Part shown: in pieces, positions 37,698 to 49,136 of the stretch | Layout of the letters: every line of letters starts with the position of its first letter | How positions within the stretch are numbered: the stretch's first letter is position 1 | Assembly: GCF_024648885.1 (NCBI RefSeq) | Contig: NZ_JANBBF010000016.1 | Coordinates: 1 to 64,000, forward strand | Reading direction: 5' to 3' | DNA: 64,000 nucleotides | Source of the DNA: Prauserella salsuginis | Lineage (GTDB): Bacteria; Actinomycetota; Actinomycetes; Mycobacteriales; Pseudonocardiaceae | Position numbers and translations under genes: made by a program | The notes under the pieces: generated by a model | Seen by the model: the letters and a program-made list of their open reading frames with translations, nothing else | Told to the model about the DNA's origin: nothing | The model's database searches: none

Positions 37698-39223
37698 GGG
37701 CGCCTCCAGTGACGGCCTGTGCGCTCCAACATCCGGTCCGCCGACGGTGGTCCCCAGCTGCCCGGTGCGTACGGCTCGGGACTACCCCGTTCGGCCCAGT
37801 GCTCCAGCACCGGATCGAGGATCTTCCAGGACAGCTCGACCTCCTCGTTCACCGGGAACAGCGACGGCTCGCCCAGCAGCACGTCGAGGATCAACCGCTC
37901 GTAGGCCTCCGGCGAGCTCTCGGTGAACGAATGGCCGTAGCCGAAGTCCATCGTCACGTCCCGGACCTCCATGGTGGTGCCCGGAACCTTCGACCCGAAC
38001 CGCATCGTGACACCCTCGTCCGGCTGCACCCGGATCACCATGGCGTTCTCCCCGAGCTCCTCGGTCGAGGTGGAGTCGAACGGCAGGTGCGGCGCCCGCT
38101 TGAACACGACGGCGATCTCCGTCACCCGCCTGCCCAGTCGCTTGCCGGTGCGCAGGTAGAACGGCACACCGGCCCACCGGCGGTTCTGCACCTCGAGGGT
38201 GACCGCGGCGTAGGTCTCGGTCGTCGACTCCTTGCGGAACCCGGCCTCCTGGGCCAGTCCGGGCACCTTCTTGCCGCCCTGCCAGCCGCCCGCGTACTGC
38301 CCGGCCGCGGTCGTCTCGTCGAACGGGCCGACCGCCTTCGTCGCGCCCAGCACCTTGACCTTCTCGGCCCGCAGCGCGCCGGGTTCGAACGAGACCGGTT
38401 CCTCCATCGCCGTCAGCGCGAGCAGCTGCAGCAGGTGATTCTGGATGACGTCGCGGGCCGCGCCGATGCCGTCGTAGTACGCGGCACGGCCCCCGAGGCC
38501 GATGTCCTCGGCCATCGTGATCTGCACGTGGTCGACGTAGTGGGCGTTCCACAGCGGTTCGAACAGCTGGTTGGCGAACCGCAGCGCCATGATGTTCTGC
38601 ACCGTCTCCTTGCCGAGGTAGTGGTCGATGCGGAACACCGACTCCTCGGGGAAGACGTGGTTCACCACGGAGTTGAGCTCCTGGGCGCTGGCGAGGTCGT
38701 GACCGAACGGCTTCTCGATCACGACGCGGCGCCAGGTGTCCTCGTCGGAGTCGGCAAGCCCGCTGCGGGAGAGCTGCTTGGTCACGATCGGGAACGCCCA
38801 CGGCGGGATCGACAGGTAGAACGCCGTGTTGCCGCCCGTGCCGCGTTCGGCGTCCAACTGGTGCACCGTCTCCGCCAGCCGGTCGAACGCGTCGTCGTCG
38901 TCGAACGTGCCCTGCACGAACCGGATACCTTCCGCGAGCCGGTTCCAGACCGACTCGCGGAAGGGCGTACGCGCGTACTCGGCAACGGCGTCGTGAACGA
39001 CCTCACCGAAATCCTGGTTCTCCCACTCGCGGCGGGCGAACCCGATGAGGGAGAAGCCAGGGGGCAGCAGCCCGCGATGGGCCAGGTCGTAGATCGCCGG
39101 CATCAGCTTCTTGCGGGACAGATCGCCCGTCACGCCGAAGATCACCAGGCTGGACGGCCCGGCGATGCGGGGGAGACGTTTGTCCCTGGGGTCGCGGAGC
39201 GGATTGGTCCAGCTGCGCGTCAT
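37694..39223 (-). CDS. zwf: glucose-6-phosphate 1-dehydrogenase
   Basis: Zwf oxidises glucose 6-phosphate to the lactone and makes NADPH. The Rossmann start reads SLVIFGVTGDLSRKKLMPAIYDL (about residues 27-48); RIDHYLGKETVQNIMALRFANQ near residue 198 holds the catalytic His and the substrate-binding Lys; FYLRTGKRLGRRVTEIAVVFK is in the C-terminal dimer domain. Length is 509 residues. A much longer frame upstream of ATG 39223 is a shadow of pgi. ATGA overlaps link it to pgi before and a GTGA overlap to opcA after. Confidence 0.97.
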   Translation of the reverse strand: MTRSWTNPLRDPRDKRLPRIAGPSSLVIFGVTGDLSRKKLMPAIYDLAHRGLLPPGFSLIGFARREWENQDFGEVVHDAVAEYARTPFRESVWNRLAEGIRFVQGTFDDDDAFDRLAETVHQLDAERGTGGNTAFYLSIPPWAFPIVTKQLSRSGLADSDEDTWRRVVIEKPFGHDLASAQELNSVVNHVFPEESVFRIDHYLGKETVQNIMALRFANQLFEPLWNAHYVDHVQITMAEDIGLGGRAAYYDGIGAARDVIQNHLLQLLALTAMEEPVSFEPGALRAEKVKVLGATKAVGPFDETTAAGQYAGGWQGGKKVPGLAQEAGFRKESTTETYAAVTLEVQNRRWAGVPFYLRTGKRLGRRVTEIAVVFKRAPHLPFDSTSTEELGENAMVIRVQPDEGVTMRFGSKVPGTTMEVRDVTMDFGYGHSFTESSPEAYERLILDVLLGEPSLFPVNEEVELSWKILDPVLEHWAERGSPEPYAPGSWGPPSADRMLERTGRHWRRP

Positions 39224-40827
39224 CGATGGAGCTCCTGTACGGCACGCACCAGCTCGGCGAGACCGGCCGCGCGGTCGGTCAGGTGCAGCCGCAGCACGGG
39301 CCTGCCGTGGTCGGCGAGCACCTGGCCGTCGCCGAGGGCCTGCGCCAGCTGAAGCGTGCCCAACGTGTAGGGACGGTCCGGCACCTGCAGGTCCTCCTCG
39401 GACGCGCCGGTGAGCTGCAGGAACACCCCGTTCTGATGGCCGCCCTTGTGGTACTGACCCGTCGAGTGGAGGAACCGCGGGCCCCAGCCGAACGTGGTCT
39501 GCACCCCGGTCCGCTTGGCGAGCTCGGACCGCAGCAGCGCCGCGGACGCGTCGTCCAGCCGGTCGAGGTAGGCCTGTACGGCGAGATAGCCGCCGTCGGG
39601 GACCGTGGCGGTGAACTCCCGCAGCATGTCGGCGAGCGACCCTTCGGCGCTCGTGCCCGCAGAGGCGTAGACCTCCACCGCGCCGGCCACGGCCGCGGGC
39701 GCGGAGGTCGCGTGGAGGGCATCCGGATCGTCGAGCAGCGAACGGGCCGCCTTTTTGGCGGCCTCGACGTCGGGCTGGTCGAACGGGTTGATGCCGAGCA
39801 GCCTGCCCACCATCGCGACGGCCGACTCCCACAGCAGGAACTGTGCCCCGAGCGAGCCTTCCGCGGCGATCCGTGCGCCGTTGCCTGCCGGGCCGATCGC
39901 CACCGGGGTGGCGTCGCCGCCCGCATCGCCGAACCCGGGGGCGTCCGGGCCTTCGACGACGACCGGCAACAGGCCCGTGCCCTGCTTGCCCGTCGACTCG
40001 GCGATGAGCTGCTCGGCCCAGTCGCCGAACCCGGTGATCCCCGATCCGGTGTCGGCGAGCACGAGCTTCTCGGCACCACCGTCGTGGGCCGCGGCGAACG
40101 CCGCCGCGAGCCGCAACGCCGGGTTCTCCGACGTGTCGGCGGCCAGCACGTCGGCGACCAGCGCCGAATGGTCGAGCAGCCGCGCGACGTCCGCCCCCGC
40201 CAGACCGGCGGGCACGAGGCCGAACGCGGTCAGTGCCGAGTAGCGGCCGCCCACGTGCGGATCGGCGAGGAAGACCTTGCGGCACTGCTCCAGCTCCGCC
40301 AGCGGCGAGCCAGGATCGGTCACGACGACGATGCGCCGTGCCGGGTCGATGCCCTCCTCCTCGAAGGCGGCGGCGAACACCCGGCGGTGGCTGTCGGTCT
40401 CGACGGTGGTGCCGGACTTCGACGACACGACGAGCACGGTGCGGTCCAGGTCGCCCGCGAGCGCGTCGGCCACCTGGGCGGGATCGGTCGTGTCGAGGAC
40501 CGTGAGCGACACACCCTCCGTGGCGGTGATGACCTCCGGTGCGAGCGACGAACCGCCCATCCCGGCGAGTACCACGCGGTCCACGCCTTCCGAGCGCAGA
40601 TCGTTGCGCAGCGCCTCGATCTCACCGATCAGCGGACGCGACGTGCGGTGCAGCCCGGTCCACGACAGACGGATCGACGCCTCGGACTCGGCGTCGGAGC
40701 CCCACAGCGTCGCGTCCTGGGCGGAGAGCTTGCTCGCCACCCCGTCGGACACCAGCTTCTCGAGCAACGGTGCCGCAGCGGCCTCGAGTGCGGGATCGAC
40801 GGTGATCCCGATCTGTTGAGCGCTCAT
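39220..40827 (-). CDS. pgi: glucose-6-phosphate isomerase
   Basis: Pgi interconverts glucose 6-phosphate and fructose 6-phosphate. The SIS-fold first half has VVLAGMGGSSLAPEVI and VVSSKSGTTVETDSHRRVF, matching the sugar-phosphate loop; the second half includes INPFDQPDVEAAKKAA and FGWGPRFLHSTGQYHKGGHQNGVFLQ with the catalytic His. Length is 535 residues, of the subtype that resembles the Pgi half of fused transaldolase/isomerase proteins. In M. tuberculosis pgi is elsewhere; here it sits between tal and zwf, linking glycolysis to the oxidative branch. tal ends 9 nt before its start. Confidence 0.94.
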   Translation of the reverse strand: MSAQQIGITVDPALEAAAAPLLEKLVSDGVASKLSAQDATLWGSDAESEASIRLSWTGLHRTSRPLIGEIEALRNDLRSEGVDRVVLAGMGGSSLAPEVITATEGVSLTVLDTTDPAQVADALAGDLDRTVLVVSSKSGTTVETDSHRRVFAAAFEEEGIDPARRIVVVTDPGSPLAELEQCRKVFLADPHVGGRYSALTAFGLVPAGLAGADVARLLDHSALVADVLAADTSENPALRLAAAFAAAHDGGAEKLVLADTGSGITGFGDWAEQLIAESTGKQGTGLLPVVVEGPDAPGFGDAGGDATPVAIGPAGNGARIAAEGSLGAQFLLWESAVAMVGRLLGINPFDQPDVEAAKKAARSLLDDPDALHATSAPAAVAGAVEVYASAGTSAEGSLADMLREFTATVPDGGYLAVQAYLDRLDDASAALLRSELAKRTGVQTTFGWGPRFLHSTGQYHKGGHQNGVFLQLTGASEEDLQVPDRPYTLGTLQLAQALGDGQVLADHGRPVLRLHLTDRAAGLAELVRAVQELHR

Positions 40828-40836
40828 CTCCGCGTC

Positions 40837-41946
40837 TCAGCCCTTCGCCTTCTCGAGCTGGCCCGACACGGTGTCGAGCAGCTCGCCCCACGACTTGTCG
40901 AACTTCTCCACGCCCTCGTTCTCGAGCGTGATGAACACGTCGGTGATGTCGATGCCGGCGGCGGCCAGCTTGTCGAACACGGCCTGGGCCTGCTCGGCGG
41001 TGCCGGACACCGTGTCGCCGGTGACGTTCGCGTGATCGGCCGAGGCCTCCAGCGTGGCCTCCGGCATCGTGTTGACGGTGCCGGCGACGACCAGCCCGTC
41101 GACGTAGCGCGTGTCGGAGTAGTCCGGGTTCTTCACACCGGTGGAGGCCCAGAGCGGACGCTGCGGGTTCGCTCCGTCGGCCTTCAGGGCCTGCCACCGT
41201 TCGGAGGAGAACAGCTCCTCGTAGGCGGCGTAGGCGAGCCGGGCGTTGGCGATGGCGGCCTCGCCACGGAGCCCGAGTGCCTCATCGGTGCCGATCGCCT
41301 CGAGTCGCTTGTCGATCTCGCTGTCCACGCGGGACACGAAGAACGAGGCGACCGACTGGATGGCGGACAGGTCGTGGCCGTTGGCCTTCGCCTGCTCCAG
41401 GCCTGCGAAGTAGGCGTCGATCACGGCGCGGTAGCGCTCGACCGAGAAGATCAGCGTGACGTTGACGCTGATGCCCTGGGCGAGCGTCTTCGTGATGGCG
41501 GGCAGACCCTCCTCGGTGGCAGGGATCTTCACCAGCACGTTCGGCCGGTCGACCGTCTTCCACAGGTCGGCGGCCTCGGCGACGGTCTTGTCGGTGTCGC
41601 GGGCCAGCCCCGGGTCGACCTCGATCGACACGCGGCCGTCGAGGCCGCCGGTGCTTGTGTACACGTCGCGGAACACGTCCGCGGCGTTGCGCACGTCCGT
41701 GGTGGTCAGCTCACGCACGGTCGCGTGCACGTCGGCACCGCGCGCCGCGAGCTGGCGAACCTGCTCGTCGTAGGCCTCGCCGTCGGACAGCGCGCCCGCG
41801 AAGATCGTCGGGTTGGTCGTGACGCCCACGACGTGCTTGTCGCGGATCAGCTCGGCGAGATTGCCGGAGTTGATCCGGTCGCGGGACAGGTCGTCGAGCC
41901 AGATCGACACGCCGGCCTGGGACAGAGCCGCAAGGTTGGTGCTCAT
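40837..41946 (-). CDS. tal: transaldolase
   Basis: Transaldolase moves a dihydroxyacetone unit between sugar phosphates through a Schiff base. [37 protein letters not shown] and [18 protein letters not shown] with the catalytic Lys are clear, as is [26 protein letters not shown]. Length is 369 residues, normal for the actinobacterial class. ATG 41946 is chosen over an in-frame TTG at 41961. It follows tkt by 20 nt. Confidence 0.96.
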   Translation of the reverse strand: MSTNLAALSQAGVSIWLDDLSRDRINSGNLAELIRDKHVVGVTTNPTIFAGALSDGEAYDEQVRQLAARGADVHATVRELTTTDVRNAADVFRDVYTSTGGLDGRVSIEVDPGLARDTDKTVAEAADLWKTVDRPNVLVKIPATEEGLPAITKTLAQGISVNVTLIFSVERYRAVIDAYFAGLEQAKANGHDLSAIQSVASFFVSRVDSEIDKRLEAIGTDEALGLRGEAAIANARLAYAAYEELFSSERWQALKADGANPQRPLWASTGVKNPDYSDTRYVDGLVVAGTVNTMPEATLEASADHANVTGDTVSGTAEQAQAVFDKLAAAGIDITDVFITLENEGVEKFDKSWGELLDTVSGQLEKAKG

Positions 41947-41966
41947 CAGATGATTCCCCAATCCGG

Positions 41967-44066
<2,100 letters not shown>

Positions 44067-44132
44067 TAGAACTCGGCTCCTGATCGTCTTTGGTTGAAGC
44101 TGTCTTCGGTGCGCGCCGCGGGTCGGCGGACG
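44067..44132 (-). other. tkt proximal leader
   Basis: Sixty-six bases directly before tkt contain an aggag-type ribosome site about 10 nt before GTG 44066 (minus strand). No gene is seen. Confidence 0.4.
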
Positions 44133-44400
44133 CTGTGTTGTCGTGGCGAACGTTGTCGTGGCGAACGGTTTGGGTTGTCGTGGCGAACGGCTGTCCGGCG
44201 AACCGTCGCCGGGCGGACGGCCGCCGGGGCGAACCGCTGTCCGGCGAACCGTTGTCCGGCGACCGCTGTGCTTCGACAGTCGCTGTGCTTCCACACCGGC
44301 TGTTTCCGCACACACCACACTGTGTTCTGCGGTGCACGCTGTTCTCCGACGCACGCTGTTCTCCGGCGCACGTTGTTGTGCCCGGAGTGTGTTTCCGGAC
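44133..44400. repeat. degenerate tandem array in the tkt leader
   Basis: About 14 imperfect units of 14-22 nt run from 44133 to 44400. On the plus strand each starts TGT and most contain a cGGCGaaCG-like core (TGTCGTGGCGAACG, TGTCCGGCGAACCG, TGTTCTCCGACGCACGC). Adjacent units are most alike, grading from a TGTCGTGGCGAAC type on the left through TGTCCGGCGAAC to TGTTCTCCG on the right, as in a decaying minisatellite. All frames are open but the translations are low-complexity. It separates tkt from its probable promoter. Confidence 0.75.
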
Positions 44401-44480
44401 ACCACAGCGTGCGTCGGAGCAGTGAGCGTCGTTGGCGCCGTGGACACGTGCTGCGACCGCGTGGACGCCGACACCGCGAT

Positions 44481-44490
44481 CTTAATCGAT
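44481..44490 (-). promoter_or_regulatory. possible distal tkt promoter
   Basis: On the minus strand a TTAAGAT-like -10 box lies in the AT-rich patch cttaatcgat. A start here would give tkt a leader of about 410 nt containing the whole tandem array. No convincing -35 is visible. Confidence 0.35.
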
Positions 44491-44559
44491 CAGGCGCCGT
44501 GTGCCCATGGTGCTCGCCGGGTGGGTGCCGGCCGGGTGGCCGACGCGGTCAGCGTAATC

Positions 44560-44603
44560 CGCGCGTCCCGGCGGCGCGCCCGGGCGCGCCGCCGGGACGC
44601 GCG
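44560..44603. repeat. perfect 44-bp palindrome
   Basis: Positions 44560-44581 (beginning CGCGCGTCCCGGCGGC) are followed with no loop by their exact reverse complement at 44582-44603. It lies between the divergent tkt and ctaB genes, where a terminator is not needed for either coding strand. Confidence 0.9.
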
Positions 44604-44780
44604 CGGTGTGACACGGCCGGCGCCTGCGTGCCCGCGAATGTGACGTGCGCTGCGCCGCGGGGTGCCGTGCGCCGGGGTCCGGCAGGGCTCTACTACCCTT
44701 TGTCACGGAAACGGCCGATCCGCGGCCGTCACGGCGTCTGAGCCGTCACGGTCCGACCCGAATCTGACGCAGGGAGCGAC
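44604..44780 (+). promoter_or_regulatory. ctaB upstream region
   Basis: A TACCCT box near 44693-44698 is a candidate -10 for ctaB, giving a leader of about 75 nt; a gggag ribosome site precedes ATG 44781. Inside the leader, ggccgtcacgg and related bits (44727-44752) repeat. No gene is seen in this stretch. Confidence 0.4.
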
Positions 44781-45812
44781 ATGTCGTTGGTGCACGCTGC
44801 GCATCCGCCACATGGGCGCAGTGGTCACACCAGCGCCGGCAACAGCAACGTCGACGGTGCCGAGGTGGCCGGAGGTGGGGGAGCCGGTGCCGAGGGTGGG
44901 CCGTCGGGTGGCAGGCGCGGCGTGCGCGGTGCCGTCGCGGCCTACGCGGCCCTGGCGAAGCCGCGCGTGATCGAGCTGCTGCTCGTCACCACGATCCCCG
45001 CGATGTTCCTGGCGGGCCGCGAGATCCCGAACCCGTGGCTGCTGCTCGCGACGCTCGTCGGCGGCACCATGGCGGCCGGCAGTGCCAACGCGCTCAACTG
45101 TGTCGTCGACGCCGACATCGACAAGGTCATGAACCGCACGAAGAAGCGGCCGCTCGTGCGGGACACGGTGCCGCGCACGAATGCGCTGATCTTCGGGCTC
45201 GTGCTCGGCGCGGCGTCGTTCGCGCTGCTCTACGCCACGGTCAACCTGCTGGCGGGGCTGCTCGCGATCGCGACGATCCTGTTCTACATCTTCGTCTACA
45301 CCCTCGGGCTCAAGCGGCGGACGCCGCAGAACGTCGTCTGGGGCGGCGCTGCGGGCTGCATGCCGGTGGTGATCGGCTGGGCCGCCGTGACCGGCACCGT
45401 CGAATGGCCTGCCTTCGTCATGTTCGGCGTCATCTTCTTCTGGACGCCCCCGCACACGTGGGCGCTCGGGATGAAGTACCGCGAGGACTACGAACGCGCG
45501 GGCGTCCCGATGCTGCCCGTCGTCGCGAGCCCGCTGCACGTCGCGAAACAGATCGTCATCTACTCGTGGGTCATGGTCGGCTGGACGCTGCTGCTGGTCC
45601 CGGCCACGAGCTGGCTCTACGCGGCCTTCGCCGGACTGGCCGGCGCGTGGTTCCTCTTCTACGCCCACAGCCTGTACGCCGGCGTCAAACGCGGTCGCGA
45701 GACCAAGCCGATGGCGCTGTTCCACCGTTCCAACACGTATCTCATGATCGTGTTCGTCGCGCTCGCCGTCGACGCCGCGATCGGCATGCCGGTCCTCGGC
45801 CTGCCGTTCTGA
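44781..45812 (+). CDS. ctaB: protoheme IX farnesyltransferase (heme O synthase)
   Basis: CtaB joins farnesyl diphosphate to heme B, giving heme O for cytochrome oxidase. After a Gly-rich cytoplasmic tail of about 55 residues come eight or nine membrane helices. The first prenyl-diphosphate motif is [20 protein letters not shown] near residue 106; the second is [52 protein letters not shown] lies between. Length is 343 residues. It works one step before CtaA, encoded 8 kb to the right. Confidence 0.97.
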   Translation: MSLVHAAHPPHGRSGHTSAGNSNVDGAEVAGGGGAGAEGGPSGGRRGVRGAVAAYAALAKPRVIELLLVTTIPAMFLAGREIPNPWLLLATLVGGTMAAGSANALNCVVDADIDKVMNRTKKRPLVRDTVPRTNALIFGLVLGAASFALLYATVNLLAGLLAIATILFYIFVYTLGLKRRTPQNVVWGGAAGCMPVVIGWAAVTGTVEWPAFVMFGVIFFWTPPHTWALGMKYREDYERAGVPMLPVVASPLHVAKQIVIYSWVMVGWTLLLVPATSWLYAAFAGLAGAWFLFYAHSLYAGVKRGRETKPMALFHRSNTYLMIVFVALAVDAAIGMPVLGLPF

Positions 45813-46076
45813 CCTGTTTGTCGCGCCGCTGGGATCGCTCGGGCAGGCGGCACCGCCGCCGTGCGCCCAGGCTGCCGGCGTCGCCCCGGCGTCCCTGACC
45901 TCGCGATGCGCGCGTTCGGCTCCGCGACTTCGCCTCCTCGCCCGCCGGGGTACCGGCGTGAGGGGCGACCCGCGGGGTGGGCGGGGTGGGTTACTCATCC
46001 CGTCTCCCGGGAATTCATGCGCGGCCGCGGTCGTTGAACCTCGGCCGAACCTCCCCACGTCCGAAAGGCGCCGCCC
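45813..46076. other. ctaB-helR intergenic region
   Basis: No gene is seen in these 264 bases. A small CGCCGG/CCGGCG hairpin with loop GGTA (45943-45958) could terminate ctaB. I looked for, and did not find, the rifamycin-associated element (a GGGGCTTGC-type inverted repeat) known upstream of some helR genes. Confidence 0.5.
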
Positions 46077-48443
46077 TTGTCCGTGTCCGCCGACGCTCGG
46101 GCCACCGAAACCGGTAAGACCACCGCGATCGCCGAGGAACAGGAATACGTCACCGGTCTGTACACCGCCCTGGACGCCGAGCGCGAGCTCGTCGCCCGGA
46201 GGCTGGCCGACAGCCTCCGCGCCGTCGACGACGGCGAACCGCAGGCACAGGCCGAACGCGAGGCAGCGACGACCACCTACAGCGATCGCATGGCACAGCT
46301 GAAGTCCGTGGAGCAGGGGTTGTGCTTCGGCCGGCTCGACTTCACCGACGAGCGGCTCGCCCGTGGCGATGTCGAATCGCCGCTGTACATCGGCAGGCTC
46401 GGGCTGTTCGACGAGTCCGACGACTACCGGCCGCTGCTCATCGACTGGCGGGCCCCGGTGGCCCGTCCGTTCTACCTGGCCACCGCCGCGTCCCCGGACG
46501 GCGTGCGCAGGCGCCGGCACCTGCGCACCCTGACCCGGCGTGTCGTGGACGTGGACGACGAGGTGCTCGACCTGGGGTCCGAGGGCGACAGCGACCACCT
46601 CGGCCTGGCGGGTGAGGCCGCGCTGTTGTCCGCGTTGGAGCGGCGGCGCACCGGCGAGATGAGCGACATCGTCGCCACCATCCAGGCCGAGCAGGACCGC
46701 ATCATCCGCGCCGACATGGGCGGTGCGCTGGTCGTTCAGGGCGGTCCCGGAACCGGTAAGACCGCTGTCGCGCTGCACCGCGCTGCGTACCTGCTCTACA
46801 CCTACCGTAGGCAGCTCACCACCCGCGGCGTGCTGGTCGTCGGTCCGAACAGCACGTTCCTGCGCTACATCGGCCAGGTGCTGCCGTCGCTGGGTGAGAC
46901 CGGGGTGCTGCTGGCCACGGTCGGGGAGCTGTATCCCGGACTCGAGGCCGTCGGCACGGACACCCCGGAGGCCGCGGAGATCAAGGGGCGCATCGTCATG
47001 GCCGACGTGCTCGCACGGGCGGTGCGGGATCGGCAGACGGTGCCCGACGACGTGATGCGCATCGACGCCGAGGACAACGACGTGCTGACGCTGGAGCGGC
47101 GCACCTGTGAGCGTGCGCGGGAGAAGGCGCGGGCCACGCTCAAGCCGCACAACGTGGCGCGCCGCGTGTTCGTCGACACGCTGCTGGACGCGCTCGCGGA
47201 GCAGGCCGTGGCTCGGCTCGAGTCCAGCGTGCTCGACGACGTCCCGCAGGTCCCGCTGACCGAGGACGAGGCCGACGACGGCGTGCTGCTCGACGAGCGC
47301 GATTACGCGACGATCCGACAGGAGCTGACCGAGGACCGCGCGGTGCGCGCCGCGCTGCACGCGCTGTGGCCCAAGCTGACGCCGCAGGAACTGCTCGCGG
47401 ACTTGCTGACCGACGCCGATCGGCTGGCCTCGGCCACCGAGGGCTCGCTGTCCGCCGCCGACCGGGACGCGCTCCTGCGCAGCCCCGGCTCGTGGTGGAC
47501 GCCCGGTGACGTGCCGCTGCTCGACGAGCTCGCCGAGCTGCTCGGTGAGGACGACACCGAGGCCAGGCAGCGGCGCGAACGGCGCGAACGGGAAGAGCGC
47601 GCGTACGCCGAGGGCGTGCTGCACGTGCTCGAACAGGACGACGAGATCCTCGACGAGGACCAGATCCGCGTACGTGACGTCCTCGACGCCGAGATGATCG
47701 CCGAACGGCAGGAGGCCCGGAGCAACCTGACCGCCGCCCAGCGGGCCGCGCAGGACCGGACATGGACGTTCGGGCACGTCATCGTCGACGAGGCGCAGGA
47801 ACTGTCGGCGATGGATTGGCGCACGCTCATGCGGCGCTGCCCGAGCCGCTCGATGACGCTGGTCGGCGACGTGTCGCAGACCGGTTCGAGGGGCGGCACG
47901 TCCTCCTGGGGCGAGGTGCTCTCGCCGTACGTCGGCGATCGTTGGCGGCTGCGGGAACTGACGGTGAACTACCGCACGCCCGCCGAGGTGATGGACGTCG
48001 CGGCCGGGGTACTCGCGGCGATCGACCCCGAGCTGCAGGCGCCGCAGTCCGTGCGCGACACCGGAGTCCTGCCGTGGCAGTGCCGCGCCGACCGCGGCGA
48101 CCCGGCACCCGTGCTGCGGTCCGTTGTGGATGGTGAACTGGCCGAAGTGGACGGCGGCACGGTAGCGGTGGTCGTGCCCGAGACCCTGGCGGATGTGACG
48201 TTCGACTCGATCGCGGCCGACACCGATCGCGTGTCGGTGCTGACCGTCGGCCGGGCGAAGGGGCTGGAGTTCGACGCGGTGGTCGTCGTGGCACCGGACG
48301 AGATCATCGCCGAGTCGCCGCGTGGCCTGAACGACCTGTACGTCGCGCTGACGCGTGCCACCCAACGGCTGGGGATCGTCCACACCGGGCCGGTGCCCGC
48401 CGCGCTCGATGCCGCGGTGTCAGGTGCGGAAATCGCCCACTGA
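46077..48443 (+). CDS. helR: HelR/HelD-type RNA polymerase-recycling ATPase
   Basis: This 788-residue UvrD-like SF1 ATPase matches the HelD/HelR class, which pulls RNA polymerase off DNA and can displace rifamycins. The N-terminus has a helical arm (EEQEYVTGLYTALDAERELVARRLADSL) then LYIGRLGLFDESDDYRPLLIDWRAPVARPFY, characteristic of HelD. Walker A is VVQGGPGTGKTAVALHRAAYLLY near residue 221; VIVDEAQELSAMDWRTLMRR near 570 is motif II; LTVGRAKGLEFDAVVVV and LYVALTRATQRLGIVH are the late motifs. TTG 46077 has a gaaagg ribosome site upstream; GTG 46083 is an alternative. HelR as opposed to generic HelD is inferred from the actinobacterial setting. Confidence 0.85.
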   Translation: MSVSADARATETGKTTAIAEEQEYVTGLYTALDAERELVARRLADSLRAVDDGEPQAQAEREAATTTYSDRMAQLKSVEQGLCFGRLDFTDERLARGDVESPLYIGRLGLFDESDDYRPLLIDWRAPVARPFYLATAASPDGVRRRRHLRTLTRRVVDVDDEVLDLGSEGDSDHLGLAGEAALLSALERRRTGEMSDIVATIQAEQDRIIRADMGGALVVQGGPGTGKTAVALHRAAYLLYTYRRQLTTRGVLVVGPNSTFLRYIGQVLPSLGETGVLLATVGELYPGLEAVGTDTPEAAEIKGRIVMADVLARAVRDRQTVPDDVMRIDAEDNDVLTLERRTCERAREKARATLKPHNVARRVFVDTLLDALAEQAVARLESSVLDDVPQVPLTEDEADDGVLLDERDYATIRQELTEDRAVRAALHALWPKLTPQELLADLLTDADRLASATEGSLSAADRDALLRSPGSWWTPGDVPLLDELAELLGEDDTEARQRRERREREERAYAEGVLHVLEQDDEILDEDQIRVRDVLDAEMIAERQEARSNLTAAQRAAQDRTWTFGHVIVDEAQELSAMDWRTLMRRCPSRSMTLVGDVSQTGSRGGTSSWGEVLSPYVGDRWRLRELTVNYRTPAEVMDVAAGVLAAIDPELQAPQSVRDTGVLPWQCRADRGDPAPVLRSVVDGELAEVDGGTVAVVVPETLADVTFDSIAADTDRVSVLTVGRAKGLEFDAVVVVAPDEIIAESPRGLNDLYVALTRATQRLGIVHTGPVPAALDAAVSGAEIAH

Positions 48444-48452
48444 GCGGGCGGC

Positions 48453-48458
48453 TAGGGT
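48453..48458 (+). promoter_or_regulatory. -10 box of the FKBP gene
   Basis: TAGGGT lies 6 nt before ATG 48465, a leaderless layout. Confidence 0.55.
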
Positions 48459-48464
48459 AGGCGC

Positions 48465-49055
48465 ATGCGCAAAGCTGGCAAAATCCTGATCGCGGCTGCC
48501 GCCGCCACGGCGCTCGCGGCGTGCTCGCCGTCCCTGGAGGAACCGACCGACCAGCCGGCGGGCGAGCAGAACTCGCACACGCCCGCACCCGTGTCGGTGT
48601 CCGAGAGCGCCGCCTCCGACAGCGCCGACGGCGGCGGGCACGCCGGAGGGGGCAACGGTGCCGCCACGTGTGCGGCCGACGACGTCACGGTCGACACCTC
48701 GGCCGCCGAGTCGCAGGTCGAGATCCCGCGTGATTGCGCGGCACCGGCACAGGTCCTCACCCGTGATCTCGAATCCGGGTCCGGTGCGGCCGCGACGCCG
48801 CAATCGACGGTGCAGCTGGACTACACCGTGTTCGGCTGGTCCGACGGCAGCGTCGCCGACAGCGGAACCGCGTCGGTCGACCTGTCGGCGCAGGCGGGGG
48901 AGATCGAGGGCTGGCCGCAGGGCCTGGAGGGCGTCCGGCAGGGCGGCGAGCGGCTCATCGTGCTTCCGCCCGACCTCGGCTACTCCGAGCAGAGCGGGAA
49001 CCCGCTCGCCGGTCAGAACCTCGTCGTGGTGGCCGAGATCACCGGCATCGCCTGA
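48465..49055 (+). CDS. FKBP-type peptidyl-prolyl isomerase lipoprotein
   Basis: The 196-residue product begins with a lipoprotein signal peptide, MRKAGKILIAAAAATALAAC, with lipobox LAAC and lipidated Cys20, so it should be anchored on the outer face of the membrane. A Ser/Glu/Gly-rich linker follows. The C-terminal FKBP domain reads STVQLDYTVFGWSDGSVADSG, GWPQGLEGVRQGGERLIVLPPDLGYSEQ and NLVVVAEITGIA, matching the FKBP fold, though some active-site aromatics differ. It probably helps fold exported proteins. Confidence 0.88.
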   Translation: MRKAGKILIAAAAATALAACSPSLEEPTDQPAGEQNSHTPAPVSVSESAASDSADGGGHAGGGNGAATCAADDVTVDTSAAESQVEIPRDCAAPAQVLTRDLESGSGAAATPQSTVQLDYTVFGWSDGSVADSGTASVDLSAQAGEIEGWPQGLEGVRQGGERLIVLPPDLGYSEQSGNPLAGQNLVVVAEITGIA

Positions 49056-49080
49056 CGCGGACCGTCCCCACGTCGCGAAC

Positions 49081-49119
49081 CCGCCCCCAGCCGCGCCGGT
49101 GAGGCACCGCTGGGGGCGG
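49081..49119. terminator. bidirectional terminator between FKBP and quinone oxidoreductase genes
   Basis: CCGCCCCCAGC (49081-49091) pairs perfectly with its complement (49109-49119). It lies between convergent genes. Confidence 0.8.
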
Positions 49120-49136
49120 TCGTACGTCCGCGGCCG

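Noticed and set aside
37694-40285. An 863-codon frame that would extend zwf upstream
   Set aside because: The extra 350 codons overlap pgi in another frame and are Arg/Gly-rich; zwf starts at ATG 39223 with an ATGA overlap.
44067-44474. A 136-codon extension of tkt
   Set aside because: It translates the tandem array into low-complexity sequence, and the normal transketolase N-terminus begins at GTG 44066.
45813-46076. Rifamycin-associated element before helR
   Set aside because: No match to the known inverted repeat was found by eye, so rifamycin induction is not claimed.
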